From: Daphnia carinata
Lineage: Eukaryota > Arthropoda > Branchiopoda > Diplostraca > Daphniidae
NCBI RefSeq assembly: GCF_022539665.2
Contig: NC_081340.1
Coordinates: forward strand, 6,385,357-6,449,356
DNA length: 64,000 nucleotides
Direction: 5' to 3'
Below are positions 50,701-59,414 of this stretch, piece after piece; positions within the stretch are counted from its first letter, which is position 1, and every line of letters begins with the position of its first letter. Both the position numbers and the translations under genes were made by a program. Below the pieces are notes generated by a model that saw nothing but the letters and a program-made list of their open reading frames with translations, was not told the DNA's origin and ran no database searches.

Positions 50701-53700
50701 TATTTTTTTTTTTTTTTTTTTTCCTTCTTGGCTTTATTTATTTATAGCTTTCTTTGTTTGGTTTACGTCTTCTGATATTTCTTTTTCTGAACCTGATGTA
50801 TTACATCGGTTGGCGGTTTTTGTGTATGGAAACTCGAGATAAAATATTATTAGGACAATTTTTTTTCGTTGCGAAGAGGGGCGGGATGTTTTTTTTTTTT
50901 TTTTTTTTTTTTTTTTTGGGTATACATATAGAGCAGATATTCCCAGCCAATACATTTAAATGTATGAATTCCCCAGACTGGGATTATACACAAGGCTGTA
51001 TGTACAGTGTGTGTATAGATAAACGAATGAATATCAAATAGGGCTCGTTTCGTGGACATGTCGTTATTCACGATCGGCGCTCAACACGACAGGGAGGCAA
51101 ATGCCCGACATCATTCGTTTTACTTTCGCCCTCTATTCACATCCTTTGAAATTTGACACTTTTAAAATTTGACCTTTTCAACACAACTGCGATTCGCAAT
51201 ATAGTCCTTCAAAGTCCAACCGATGAAAAACGAGAATGTAAAAAAAAAAAGAAGAAAAATAACGTAGTCCCAACAGCCTGGCCAATTTGTATTCGTTTCG
51301 TGATCTTTTGAATTGACCAAGCCGTCGAGACTGGGTGATTCACGACCGGACGTATAATACTATACAGGCTGATATTCTCCTTGTTAGTTACATACAACCG
51401 AGTCAATAAAGTAACACACAAAAAAGGGGGGAAAAAAAAAGGAAAAAATCATGCAACACCAAAGTGACGTGCATCTTACTATTACACGTAGTTTTGACTT
51501 TACCTGCAACATTTACGGTGTAGGAAAAGTCAACTGCACTTTGCGTATCCGTTTTCTTTCTTTTTTGTAGTCATCTTGTTTTTGTTTTCTTCCTTGCTGT
51601 TTGTGCTCGAGCTTGCGTGACGGGTGGCCCCTTCTTTTTGGAAAGAGACGTGACGGAAGTGACCTTTTACGAGTCTTTTTACTACCCCAGTACCAAGTCA
51701 CCTTCTAGTAAAGGGTTGAGATTTTGTCCAAAAAAAAAAAAGCGGCACGCCAGAATCTTTTACCCGACTAACACGCAATATAACGGGCAATCGACAACTA
51801 CACCGGCCTAATCTCGCATCGAAGGAAAGACGCTTTAAAAAACAAAACAAGGAACTCGCACGAGCAATTGCCCTTCAAAAAAGGGAGGACATTACAATCT
51901 TCTTTATAGCAAAGGACAACTGTAATTGTGGGATTTTCTAGACTTTACGATGAAACTTGCGACAATCAAAAACGATAGAGTGGTCCTCGAGTAGCAAAGG
52001 ATTTTCGTATATTTTTAGCCAATCAGTTTTTGGAAGAGTTCAGTTCAGCGATGGGCATCACGCAGAAAACAAATAATCCGCCGACAAACTCAAATGGTTT
52101 CGTATTTTTTGTTTATCGAAAAAAGTATATATATACAAACATATAGTAAATAGTTTATGGTGTGTGTTGTAGCTTGAGAAGACTCGTATAAAAAGCACTT
52201 AACGATTGTTTTAACTTCTTTTGTTTATTCTTTTTTTTGTAGGAATCCGGATGTCCCGACATTTATCCGCACGGCCGTTGAATACAAGGAGGCAAGTTGT
52301 TGTGTAACTTGTTCATATCGATACTCCCCTTTGTTCTCTGCATCGAAAATCAAAGTTTGAATTGAACGGAGAATGAAAGACGCCAGTTCTAAAACGCGTT
52401 TATAGCCAACAAGTCAACTGCTCTTTTAAAATATTTTATTTATTCTACTCTTTCGTCTGTCGATGTATGCCTTTGCAGATGAGACCCGACCCGTCAAGTT
52501 ACTTTCGGCCCGTTTGATCGTCCCCTTTTTTTTTTATATATATATATTTCCTCCGTCCTCCCCATTGAACAAACTATGAAGTGCATAGGGTGGTGTCTTA
52601 TCCCTAATACATAGTCGTAAACGGACGCCTTCTGTTTTGTGCCTTTAGTGTCGTAAACGGGAGAACAGCGTGAAAAGAAGGAGAAAGGAAGAAGCAACTC
52701 TGCTGCACGCCAAAGGATATAAGGATCTATGCTGAACATGGGTAATATACTTAAAAGAAAAAAAAAAAAACAGAGAGGGCAAAAAGGCACTATCAGAGAA
52801 ACATGGTGGTGGGTGGGCAATCCTGAAGGGAGGGGGGGGGCGGCGAGGTATAACACATAGGTAATGAAGACGAGAAAGGATATTCTACGAAACAAGGTTT
52901 GGCTTAAAGCCCCTTGACAAGAAGAAGATGCTGGATTTTCGGGCAAGCAAAATTAAGGAAATAAAAGATGCATTGAGTATGTACAAGACAAGAAAAGAAG
53001 GTGGCAGTGTTTTTGATTTGATTCCAGCCCAGAGGCATGCAGTCGCTTATAATTAAGAACGTTTTCTTTTGAAAAATTTGCTGCATCCGGAAGACTGACG
53101 TTAATTTAACAAATTGTTTGTTTTAAAAACAAATAGCCTAATACAAACTTACGGTTCCACGGTTAAAAACAATGTTGTCTATCGTTCTAATCCGCACAAA
53201 TGGGGAAGGAAATTTCGCTGTGTTTGCGCCCATGATAATCAACTGATATTCATCACTGGCGCACAGACCAGCTGTGTCTGCAGCACTGCAACTCGCTTGG
53301 GTTTTGTTTTCGGTGGGATGTCTGCTGCAAATTAAAACCCAAGGCAAGGGTACCTTGCACGGCTGATGCAGACGGGACCCGGAGCGACTTCCTCGGCCTT
53401 GCTCTTTAAAACAGAGCCAACAAAAATGAGCGTCAAGCTCAATTTTGTTGTATATCACGCAAACGCACATAGTAAGTTTGGCATTGTTGTTGTGAGCGTA
53501 AAAATTGGAGTTTTTTACGTGACTATGTCTTTGCGGATTAAAACCAGCTGGCATCAGTTGTTTACCTCTTCAAACCTCCAGCCAACGGAGATTGGAAAAG
53601 CTTTAGGGGCCTATACTGCATTAACGTCACAAGTTCGGGGATAGAGGCTTCGCTATTTATACTGCAAAATTTAATACCCTTTTGTTGGTAGAAATTGTTA

Positions 53701-56700
53701 GTATTATTTTTTTTCATTTCCGAAAAGTTACCGCCTGTAATGGGATTTACCATCCAATCATCGAACGGTAACTGCCGCTGCCGCCGTTCACTGTTCAAGC
53801 TGCGTCGCGTTCAATTGTGTCGTCGAAACACCACGGCATGTTGTGTGGCGGTACTCATTAAGTGATGGCCTCAAGGTCCTTTATCCTTAGCAAAAGTTGG
53901 TGTTATTAACGAAATTGAAGTCAGTTTGTACATCAAATACACATACAAAGAAACTTTGGTTGAAAAGTGTAGTGCATTAAATTCTTTCTCCCCATAGACT
54001 TTTGAAAAGTTTAGAGATTTCAAAAATGTGCTGCATTCTTTTTTTCCTCATCGTCAAGTTGGCCATTATTATTTTTTTTTTCACCGAAAGTGATAAGTGT
54101 GCCTGAAAATTTTGCATTAGCGTCTGCACATTTTTTTTCTCAATTTATTCTCACATTATTTACCTTTTGTGGACACGTCTACCACTACGCCATCTTTGGG
54201 GTATATTTTGGACGAAGAAAAAAGCGTTAAATCGTTGCATTCTTTGATGTGAAATCCGAAATAAAAACTCTGGTGGATATCCTTACATTTATCCATTATC
54301 TTTAATAGGATTGACTCCTAAAAGTTTCTTAGTCGGTCGACGGTTAACAGAAGGATCGTCGATGGTTTTATGTAGAGTAAAACCCTGTATTACACATGAT
54401 TCAAGAGTTGACTTTCTTACGATCTGGCTTTACAATCACATTGATTTGATAACGGCTTGTTAAATTTCCTTCAATGATTCATACTCTTCGTATACAACTG
54501 AAGCTCTGATAAACAACGGTCTACAGAAGTCACCCAATCAACTATTCCCTGCCGTTTTTTCCATTCACCAGTCGGCTAGGAGATTCGAAAAGTTATGCTC
54601 TAACTTTTACAGCAGACGGTTTTGGTAACTACTGAAACTAACCAGGAAGAAGAAATGTATCGTTTAAAAGTTTTATCTTATGACGTCCGGTGCCCGTAAA
54701 TTACCATTACAGATCTAGACAGTGAAAAAACTCGAAATTTTATTGTATCATGAGAGAGAGTGGGTTGTAAACTAGTATATGTACGGTATATTACCTTATA
54801 CATTTCGTGTCGAATTGTTATGAATTGTGTCTGTATCTAAATCGATTTGGTATCCCTAAAGATGACCTCCACGCCATCTTGTAGCCGAGTCCTTTTACTT
54901 CATTGTGCTGTTGCTCGTACTCGCTAGATGGCAGCGCGACCTTATCTGACTACTCGTAAATTCGTAACCGTCTTTGTAATGTAACCTTCTCTTTTTGTAT
55001 TCTGCAGTGTTCGATAACCTTAAGTGATCAAACGTTCATTCAGTCGGCTTTGATCTACTTCTTCTTTATGTGATCGACTTTTTATGTTCTAGTTATTGTT
55101 AACATTTATCGTGTTCATTCCAAACGACTCAAAGGATTCCTCGTGTATATCTGACATGTCTTCTGTTTCATTCTGAAGGTAAATTATTGATACCGAATGT
55201 CGTAAAGAAGGCATTATCTGCATGTTGTCTGGTATTAAATTATTTTGCATGAAAATAATTTGAAATTAGAGAGGAATCTACGTTTTTTCTAATCTGGTTG
55301 TCAATTTTCATCCACCCTTTGCTGATTTTCAGGTGTCATCGTTGTGTGATCCATTCGTAGTGCCTAGGAAAGCTGAATTGTGATGGAGTTTGCAGGGAAT
55401 CAAGAAGGGAAAGTGATAAGAGTTCCCCAACTCCGCAGGGGAAAAGAAGATGTTGCAGTTTCAGAGAGGGTAATTATGTTAGACATTCTCTTATTGAACA
55501 GTGACTGCCTATTCTGCTGAACTCGGGGGGCTCTCCCCTGGTTTTTTCGCTTAGTGGGTGTTTTGTGATCAGATGTATCAAGACACCTATACTTTTTTTG
55601 TTATTCATGTGGGTTTGTGTCCATTGTGAAGGAGATCTGTTTCAGATGGCTCGAATGTCATGTGAGTCATCTTCTTGCACTACTAAAGAAACATGCCTGC
55701 AAGGCATTCATAACTTGAACCACCGGTGTGGCATCCTTCCCTTTGTAAAAACTGCAATCTTCTTTTGAAACTTCTATTTATTCCCTCCATCTTCGTGCAG
55801 TTTTAATGTGAGACAGTAGTGTCCTAATTCCGGTAGATTGTCAACATACCCCTCATTAATTTATGCTAATCTAAGAATGGATTTTCGCATGTCTTTCATC
55901 GGTCCGTGTGAATGAAAGCGACAGGCCACCCTTTTTTCGAGTTGGTGGAAAAGGAAGTGAGAGGTGATGGATTGTGATCTATTCAAATCCACGAAGAAAA
56001 AAAAAAAGGCTCGTGAGATTCTTTTGGCTATCGCGGGCGGTCAAGGGAATCGCAGCGGCAATCCGAAAACAACGCCTCCATGTTTAAACTCGATACGAAG
56101 CCCGTATCCACCCAAACCTGAGCATTGCCCATATCTCGTTTGCTCATTTGTTTTTGTTTTTCTTACCGAAAGCGGCACCTGTCGGCTTTGCGTGCTGCAA
56201 AAACGCAACAGAGGATGGAATCCTTCCAAGTCGCCTTGATGTTTAAATTGTCCTGGACAAACCTTGCGGGCAAATTGATGTTTTCACAATATGGTCCCTC
56301 AGAATCCTCCATATCATTCGTAAACATAATATGAAGTCCAGCTACGAATGAGAAACAATCGGAATGTGGAAGGACCCTATTTTGCTGCACCCATTCCCAA
56401 GATGGTCTGACGCGATGTAAATTTTGAACGCGGTCTCCTTTTACGGCCAGAGCGCTGGTTCACTCTCTCTTTCTCCTTCTTTCAACAAGAAAGAAAAAAA
56501 AAACAAACTAAGAGTTCCGAAGTAATTAAACTAGTCGGCACTGGTTTACAAACTCGAAACGAGTTGTAAGGATTCTTCATACTGCACAACAACGTGACTA
56601 TTTGGCTGTTGCTTTTCTGCTCCCCCGGTGTTTAGTGACCCGACTCGTGATCCCACTAGCTGCAGTTTTTGGGGCGAGAAACCTTGAGAATCGTAAGGTG

Positions 56701-57528
56701 GACCATTACGATAAACCATTCCCCGACTAGTCATTAATCAGTCGCTCCGAAGATGGCGTAGGATCCCTCTCGTTTTCCCGTCTACACTGGCCATTTTAGT
56801 CTTCTTTGGGTTTTCGTTTTTTTTTTGTTACTTGAAAATGACCACTAGCGAGAGTCCATCTTCAGCATTCAGATCACGTTCCAAACGAAAGAGAAAATGG
56901 TCAAGATTCTCCGAGAAACTATTACAATATTCACTTTGTTTTTCTTTCCATAAACGGCTATCTGATTATTCATACCATGACTTTGTTTATACGTGTGGGG
57001 CTGATTAAGCATTCCTGCTGCACTAGTCCCGCGGGTCGTCAAGGTCGTCTATACGTTTTTCGATCGACCGTCTTCTTCGTCGATACCCTTTTGTTTGTTT
57101 TTTTTCCACCTCCGGGTTTCCTTCTGTTTTTGCTCGTCGCTTTCAATAACAAACTGCGACGGGTCCCTAGTCTAACCTTATCCCCAAATGGAGAGTAAAC
57201 AACAAGAGTGGCTGAAGAATAGGGACCTTGGGAAAACGTGGCATTGTCCCGAAATGGACGCATGCTGTAATAAAAGGAGACAAGCGCACCTGTCAAGTTC
57301 GAGCTCCCTCTTATGGCCGTCCTGAATTGCGGATGCTGTCGGAATTATTTTGTACTGACAGGTTGATAAGCGACCCCGGTTGACGACAAGGCGGACGTCG
57401 CTACGACTCTCTAACGCCCTTGTAGAAAAAGAGAAACATTTGAATAGTAAAATCATTCCGCCAATTATGATGGCGAAGAAAGAGAAAGTTCCGCACCGGG
57501 TCCTGATGGTTACATCCACTTGGTGTGT

Positions 57529-57560
<32 letters not shown>

Positions 57561-59414
57561 CTCCTCCCCATTGTTTGCGCGACGGATGGGAGTTTGAAAT
57601 CAGAATAGGAGAAAAGTCTACAAGAGAGAACAAACCCGTCGTGTCAAGTGTTTTATCTTGATACAAAACAGCCGTTTTCTCTCTCGTTTGGGCCTCGTAT
57701 ATTGCCATGGCCTTGAGCGTTTTGAAATTTAATAGGTGAGACGTTTATCACCGACACCATCTTGCCACCTGGGTGTATCTTTCGGGGAATCGACCATTTG
57801 TTTTTTTGTTTTTTTGTTTTTTGAATAAGTGTTGTCAATCATCACGGTGCCTGCACTTGCACAAGCGAGGGATTATGAAAACCAGGCCCCTACGCCCACG
57901 TCCTATATTGTTGATAAGGCATCGTGATCAATTGAAAAGCGCCCCTTCACCCCATAACAGTTATTTCGTGAGCAGATGGCCATGTCTGATAAGAGCCGTG
58001 ACTCTTTTGTACATCTCTCTCGCTCTTTCTCCCTTCATTCTCGCCAGGGGTTATTACCTCGTGACTGAAATTACCACAAATGAATATGAATGTCCCGGTC
58101 GTTCCTAGTAGTATACCTTGGCTCGTTTCTGCTTTCAACTTTACCTTTATTGTCTTCCTTCAATTTGCTTCCTCTGTCAGGTTAAAACAAAAAAAATGGC
58201 TGCATTTTTGTTTTTCTCTTGATTTGTTCTTTGGATTTTAAATCATTTGGAGCAGACGTATGAAAGGCACGAATGTTGAAAACCCTATGCCACACATGTA
58301 CGCAATTCTGATTAGGTAGAAAGGCAGTCCCGATGTGGGGCTTCCAATTGTCTTTTGTCTACCATTTCTTTTCTTTTTTTTTCTATTTGCGCTTGGTTGC
58401 TCTTTTTTGTTCAATATCTCGTTTTTCCGATTGCAAGTTCAAGGCGTGCGAAAGAGAAACCCGTCCATCATACCAATGATATCTCTACTACCTTCATCAT
58501 TATTTTTTTTTTAAACAATGCTAAAAAAAAAACGATAACAGTGGCAAACAGCAGCGTGTTTTACAAATCAGGGGGACTACTGGGTCGAGGTCAGTCGGAT
58601 GTTTCCTCTTGTTTTGCAGCCGAACATCACGACCGAGAAAAATAAATAAATAAATATTCGTCCTTAATGGCTCGTGTTCTCGAACGGAAAGAGAAAGGGA
58701 AAAAACAACAAAAGGAAAAATGAAAAAAAAAAAAAAGAGAGAGAGAGAGAGAAGCCTTTTCCATTTTCTTTTTGTCTTCCCCTAGTCAGGTGCATACAGG
58801 TTCGGCGAATGAAGCTCTGTGTTCGGTGGGTGTGTTAGACACGAGTCTCTCTCTCTCTCTCTCTCTCCATCAGCGCGCTTGGGCATATGCTGTTTTCAAA
58901 AAATATTCTCCCCCCCCCGTCCGTCTACGGCCGCCCAGTCGAACGAGGTCGACTCTGTGACCACCGTCTGTGAGCGTCCAGTTTGTCCCGTGCCTGCGAC
59001 CCGTTCACAGCGAACGCTTAGAGATTAAAAAAAAAAAAAAACGGTAGAGAAAAAGTCCACACGTCGGAAAACAGTTTCGTTTCGCAAAGTGATTGTTACC
59101 GTAAAACGCGATTCGGTGGCCCGCCAACGGTGTTTGCTGCTGTTGTTGTTTTCACGTTGTTTTACAGCGGCTTCAAAATATGAAGGCGATAAGCGAGTAG
59201 TGTTTTGTTTGTTTTGTTTTATTTTGCGTCGGACCTTGTTCTGTTGTTAAATTCGTCAGGACTAAAGTATTTGCATCGTAGAGTGATCGCTTATCAGAAG
59301 AGTGTAAAAAAAATACAAGGGCAGACAGATGATCCAGAAAAACGTTGTCATTAATGGGCGAGCGGCAGTACCTGGACCGAAAACAGCAGAGAATGAGGTC
59401 GCCGACAACAACAT
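10742..59414 (-). CDS. Sidestep-family receptor: five Ig, FN3, TM; 14 exons, 929 aa
   Basis: Single-pass adhesion receptor of the Sidestep family, whose fly members bind Beat proteins in axon guidance and synaptic matching. Exons in transcript order: 59372-59414, 28773-28908, 24256-24467, 24047-24157, 20296-20499, 16719-16870, 15857-16001, 15592-15722, 15000-15159, 12275-12577, 11884-12160, 11441-11814, 11224-11375, 10742-11131. All phases join; total 2790 nt. Ig1 ~17-132 (TAELTCDL, LWYKDG, SVDARGKY, YKCRVDFKKSPTRHYRIHL), Ig2 to ~236, Ig3 to ~335, Ig4 to ~433 (SAGIIMSNQSLVLQ), Ig5 to ~533 (EVVTVRCAVDAHP, FRWMFN), FN3 to ~625 with the family hallmark CLAGYDGGLTQFF, TM ~652-673. The tail is Ser/Thr-rich with a His cluster (~879-891) and ends ESAV, a class I PDZ-ligand pattern. 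Ig1-Ig4 are each split by an intron. Exon 1 is less certain than the rest. Which Side paralogue it is cannot be told. Confidence 0.88.
11441..11814 (-). CDS. Exon 12 of the Sidestep-like gene: membrane span and start of tail
   Basis: Contains the only strong hydrophobic segment after the FN3 domain (GALIGIVATLIIVAVAIVF), followed by the basic stop-transfer sequence VRTRER and a polar Ser/Asn/Gln-rich tail (SKSTSQLNAESGSITASSSS). It joins exon 11 in phase 2 and exon 13 in phase 1. Confidence 0.9.
12578..14007. other. Intron of the Sidestep-like gene, no other gene seen
   Basis: Between exons 9 and 10. Contains long T and A runs and a few open frames on both strands (for example 12717-12941 and 13217-13516) that lack motifs and are driven by poly-A/T codons. 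No nested gene is supported here. Confidence 0.5.
14008..14541 (-). pseudogene. Unrecognised nested reading frame, no start codon
   Basis: Same-strand frame inside the intron between Sidestep-like exons 9 and 10, open for 177 codons between stops. It reads ADLCDPLATKQSEKNKKWNK near its start, then NPEFVEGSTFCGKPILLEKC, GDGFIFTVQFEE, FSVGIASIKNLIALHPIVDN and SELVKRLKDLM. Composition looks like a real globular protein with a helical end, unlike the poly-Phe/Lys frames around it. The codon at 14442 is GTG and no ATG exists before the middle (NTMAKI). So this is either an internal or terminal exon of a spliced gene (a possible acceptor is ccattag near 14500) or a 5'-truncated retrocopy. I do not recognise the family. 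Confidence 0.4.
14740..14758. repeat. (ACGT)n self-complementary microsatellite
   Basis: The run cgtacgtacgtacgtac is a tetranucleotide repeat in which every unit is its own reverse complement. It could extrude as a cruciform or be a chance simple repeat. Confidence 0.85.
14880..14925. repeat. Perfect 14-bp inverted repeat (hairpin)
   Basis: Arms AGTTTATTCTAGGA (14880-14893) and TCCTAGAATAAACT (14912-14925) are exact reverse complements around an 18-nt loop, within the Sidestep-like intron about 75 nt from exon 9. Size is small for a pre-miRNA. It could be a hairpin relic of a MITE or a structural element. Confidence 0.85.
17101..17145. repeat. Two copies of an inverted-repeat motif CCAACA-C-TGTTGG
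   Basis: CACCAACACTGTTGGTG at 17101-17117 and CCAACACTGTTGG at 17133-17145, about 30 bp apart. Each is a near-perfect palindrome with a one-base centre. They lie in the intron between Sidestep-like exons 5 and 6. Paired dyad motifs at about three helical turns are typical of dimeric protein binding, but no factor is assigned. Confidence 0.8.
17321..17381 (+). ncRNA. Possible non-coding exon antisense to the Sidestep-like gene
   Basis: A 61-nt segment on the plus strand with a textbook acceptor (tattttttgcag) and donor (aag|gtaagg) but stops in all three frames. It could be a 5' UTR exon of the fucosyltransferase-like gene downstream on the same strand, whose start is also preceded by an acceptor-like tttgactaaag, or part of an antisense RNA. 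Splice-site look-alikes do occur by chance. Confidence 0.25.
22039..23322 (+). CDS. Alpha-1,3-fucosyltransferase-like protein (GT10), intronless, nested
   Basis: Golgi type II glycosyltransferase transferring fucose from GDP-fucose to glycan GlcNAc. ATG 22039 is chosen because the upstream in-frame codons contain no ATG and a membrane anchor follows (YVAILLGVAFFSISMLYYF, residues ~6-24). The GT10 core is clear: YVYLNFESG, FNWTATYRLDSDFFGNMFYG, then YLFYLSFENSFCPDYASEKF and FRAFQSGIVPVVFGG in the nucleotide-binding part, and a C-terminal WCNLCKML. Length 427 aa is normal. The stem (~43-60) is odd: KTNELYFFFFKSFHFKSFK looks like translated T-rich intron; a 48-nt in-frame GT-AG segment (22153-22200) could be spliced out. 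It sits antisense in the intron between Sidestep-like exons 4 and 5. The acceptor linkage cannot be inferred. Confidence 0.88.
   Translation: MIDFRKYVAILLGVAFFSISMLYYFPRQFHVVYNQAVKVKTNELYFFFFKSFHFKSFKIKDDSSPSIAPDMDSETHDLIDFGNFDNKSKTILFWTTFYGANVWSKIRMDLNESCPDSNCRVTTDRRLLNESDALIFHFWHDELDSLPSFRRPDQRYVYLNFESGLRSRDYFPWKKIPPNFFNWTATYRLDSDFFGNMFYGFRFENKSSVAMRPNNLTNHYGLNITSKTKMAAWFVSNCQTSINREGYVRELSRHIQVDVFGKCLENHKSCPIPRNPQNQPLYYEKTDCEGMLERDYLFYLSFENSFCPDYASEKFFRAFQSGIVPVVFGGANYSLLAPPHSYINARDFQTPQLLAEYLVKLSLNLDLYSRFFDWRGEFDLKRDSGWCNLCKMLNDPHAEAKSYPVIETWFFDKYPCENYRWTNPTTN
23687..23708 (+). repeat. A22 tract downstream of the fucosyltransferase-like gene
   Basis: Twenty-two A residues 365 nt beyond the stop of an intronless gene, with AATAAA about 80 nt further on (23788-23793). 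It could be the remnant of a retrocopy poly(A) tail or simply one of the many A/T homopolymers here. Confidence 0.8.
24468..28772. other. Second intron of the Sidestep-like gene, no nested gene seen
   Basis: About 4.3 kb of A/T-rich simple sequence between exons 2 and 3. Many open frames of 60-126 codons occur on both strands (for example 25183-25518, 26057-26437), all rich in Phe, Lys, Ser and Leu from homopolymers, without domains or phase-consistent splice sites. Confidence 0.6.
28773..28908 (-). CDS. Exon 2 of the Sidestep-like gene (first half of Ig1)
   Basis: Reads VVPLIYSEVIIGNTAELTCD, then LKSSVPGDYVLLVLWYKDG and ETMPFY, with the first Ig1 cysteine and the invariant tryptophan. It is isolated: 4.3 kb from exon 3 and about 30 kb from proposed exon 1. 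On the transcript strand its donor (GTAAGCA) is followed directly by a run of 14 C (28752-28765). Confidence 0.9.
33261..33290. repeat. T30 homopolymer
   Basis: The longest T run in the window, part of a general excess of A/T homopolymers in the large intron. Confidence 0.95.
33809..33850. repeat. (GT)n microsatellite, nearly pure
   Basis: About 42 nt of GT repeat interrupted once by GG. It is the longest GT tract in the window. Confidence 0.95.
43239..43271. repeat. (GT)n microsatellite
   Basis: Pure GT run directly after a T run, one of at least six in the first intron of the Sidestep-like gene. Confidence 0.95.
44035..44060. repeat. C26 homopolymer
   Basis: Twenty-six consecutive C residues, with a G17 run 100 bp upstream (43920-43936). 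The two runs are complementary and could pair as an imperfect hairpin or form G-quadruplex and i-motif structures. Confidence 0.95.
54921..54935 (+). promoter_or_regulatory. CTCF-like motif
   Basis: TCGCTAGATGGCAGC matches the CTCF core consensus CCASYAGRKGGCRSY at 13 of 15 positions. It lies about 450 bp upstream of a candidate plus-strand first exon. Whether the protein binds this version in crustaceans is not established here; the match is by eye. Confidence 0.35.
55383..55744 (+). CDS. Candidate two-exon start of an unrecognised plus-strand gene
   Basis: ATG 55383 opens MEFAGNQEGKVIRVPQLRRG then KEDVAVSER, ending at a donor (gagagg|gtaatt, exon end 55469). The next acceptor (ctgtttcag) leads in the same phase into 55646-55744, reading MARMSCESSSCTTKETCLQG and NLNHRCGILPF up to ttt|gtaaaa. 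Composition differs from the surrounding A/T-rich frames, and an upstream acceptor (gattttcag near 55331) suggests a spliced 5' UTR. No later exon was found, so the product is unknown and the gene is doubtful. Confidence 0.3.
56546..56734 (-). CDS. Small hypothetical reading frame, 62 aa
   Basis: Minus-strand ATG 56734 opens MTSRGMVYRNGPPYDSQGFS, then PQKLQLVGSRVGSLNTGG and HVVVQYEESLQLVSSL before TAA. An in-frame TGA lies two codons before the ATG, so this is either a complete small gene or chance. Codon use is unlike the poly-T background. No signal peptide, TM or known domain. Confidence 0.25.
   Translation of the reverse strand: MTSRGMVYRNGPPYDSQGFSPQKLQLVGSRVGSLNTGGAEKQQPNSHVVVQYEESLQLVSSL
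57190..57520 (-). other. Coding-like minus-strand segment with a hydrophobic stretch
   Basis: One frame reads DVTIRTRCGTFSFFAIIIGG and MILLFKCFSFSTRALESRSD, a good single membrane span with a basic flank. The overlapping next frame reads SSNLTGALVSFYYSMRPFRD and PYSSATLVVYSPFGDKVR after a possible acceptor (gcaattcag). The two frames cannot both be right without a splice or shift. It may be a transmembrane gene relic; family not recognised. Confidence 0.22.
59372..59414 (-). CDS. Proposed exon 1 (signal peptide) of the Sidestep-like gene
   Basis: On the minus strand, ATG at 59414-59412 opens MLLSATSFSAVFGP and ends in a donor (ccag|gtactg) in phase 1. Exon 2 at 28908 starts in the matching phase after tcaaaag, giving GP-VVPLIYSE, right where a signal peptide should precede Ig1. 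The hydrophobic core is short and the codons just upstream (RLTLIF) extend it without an ATG. An in-frame TGA lies further up. The call rests on phase, donor and hydrophobicity; a nearer alternative first exon is possible. Confidence 0.5.

Larger units (their letters stand above)
28909..59371. other. First intron of the Sidestep-like gene (~30.5 kb), simple-sequence rich
   Basis: Stretch between exon 2 and proposed exon 1. It contains exceptionally many homopolymers (T30 33261-33290, C26 44035-44060, G20 46272-46291, G17 43920-43936, G16 38714-38729, C14 39751-39764) and GT runs at 33809-33850, 36817-36850, 42775-42794, 43239-43271, 44696-44723 and 57532-57560. I found no confident nested gene. 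Candidate exons near 36.9 kb and 55.4-57.5 kb are listed separately or as findings. If exon 1 is wrong, part of this is intergenic. Confidence 0.55.
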
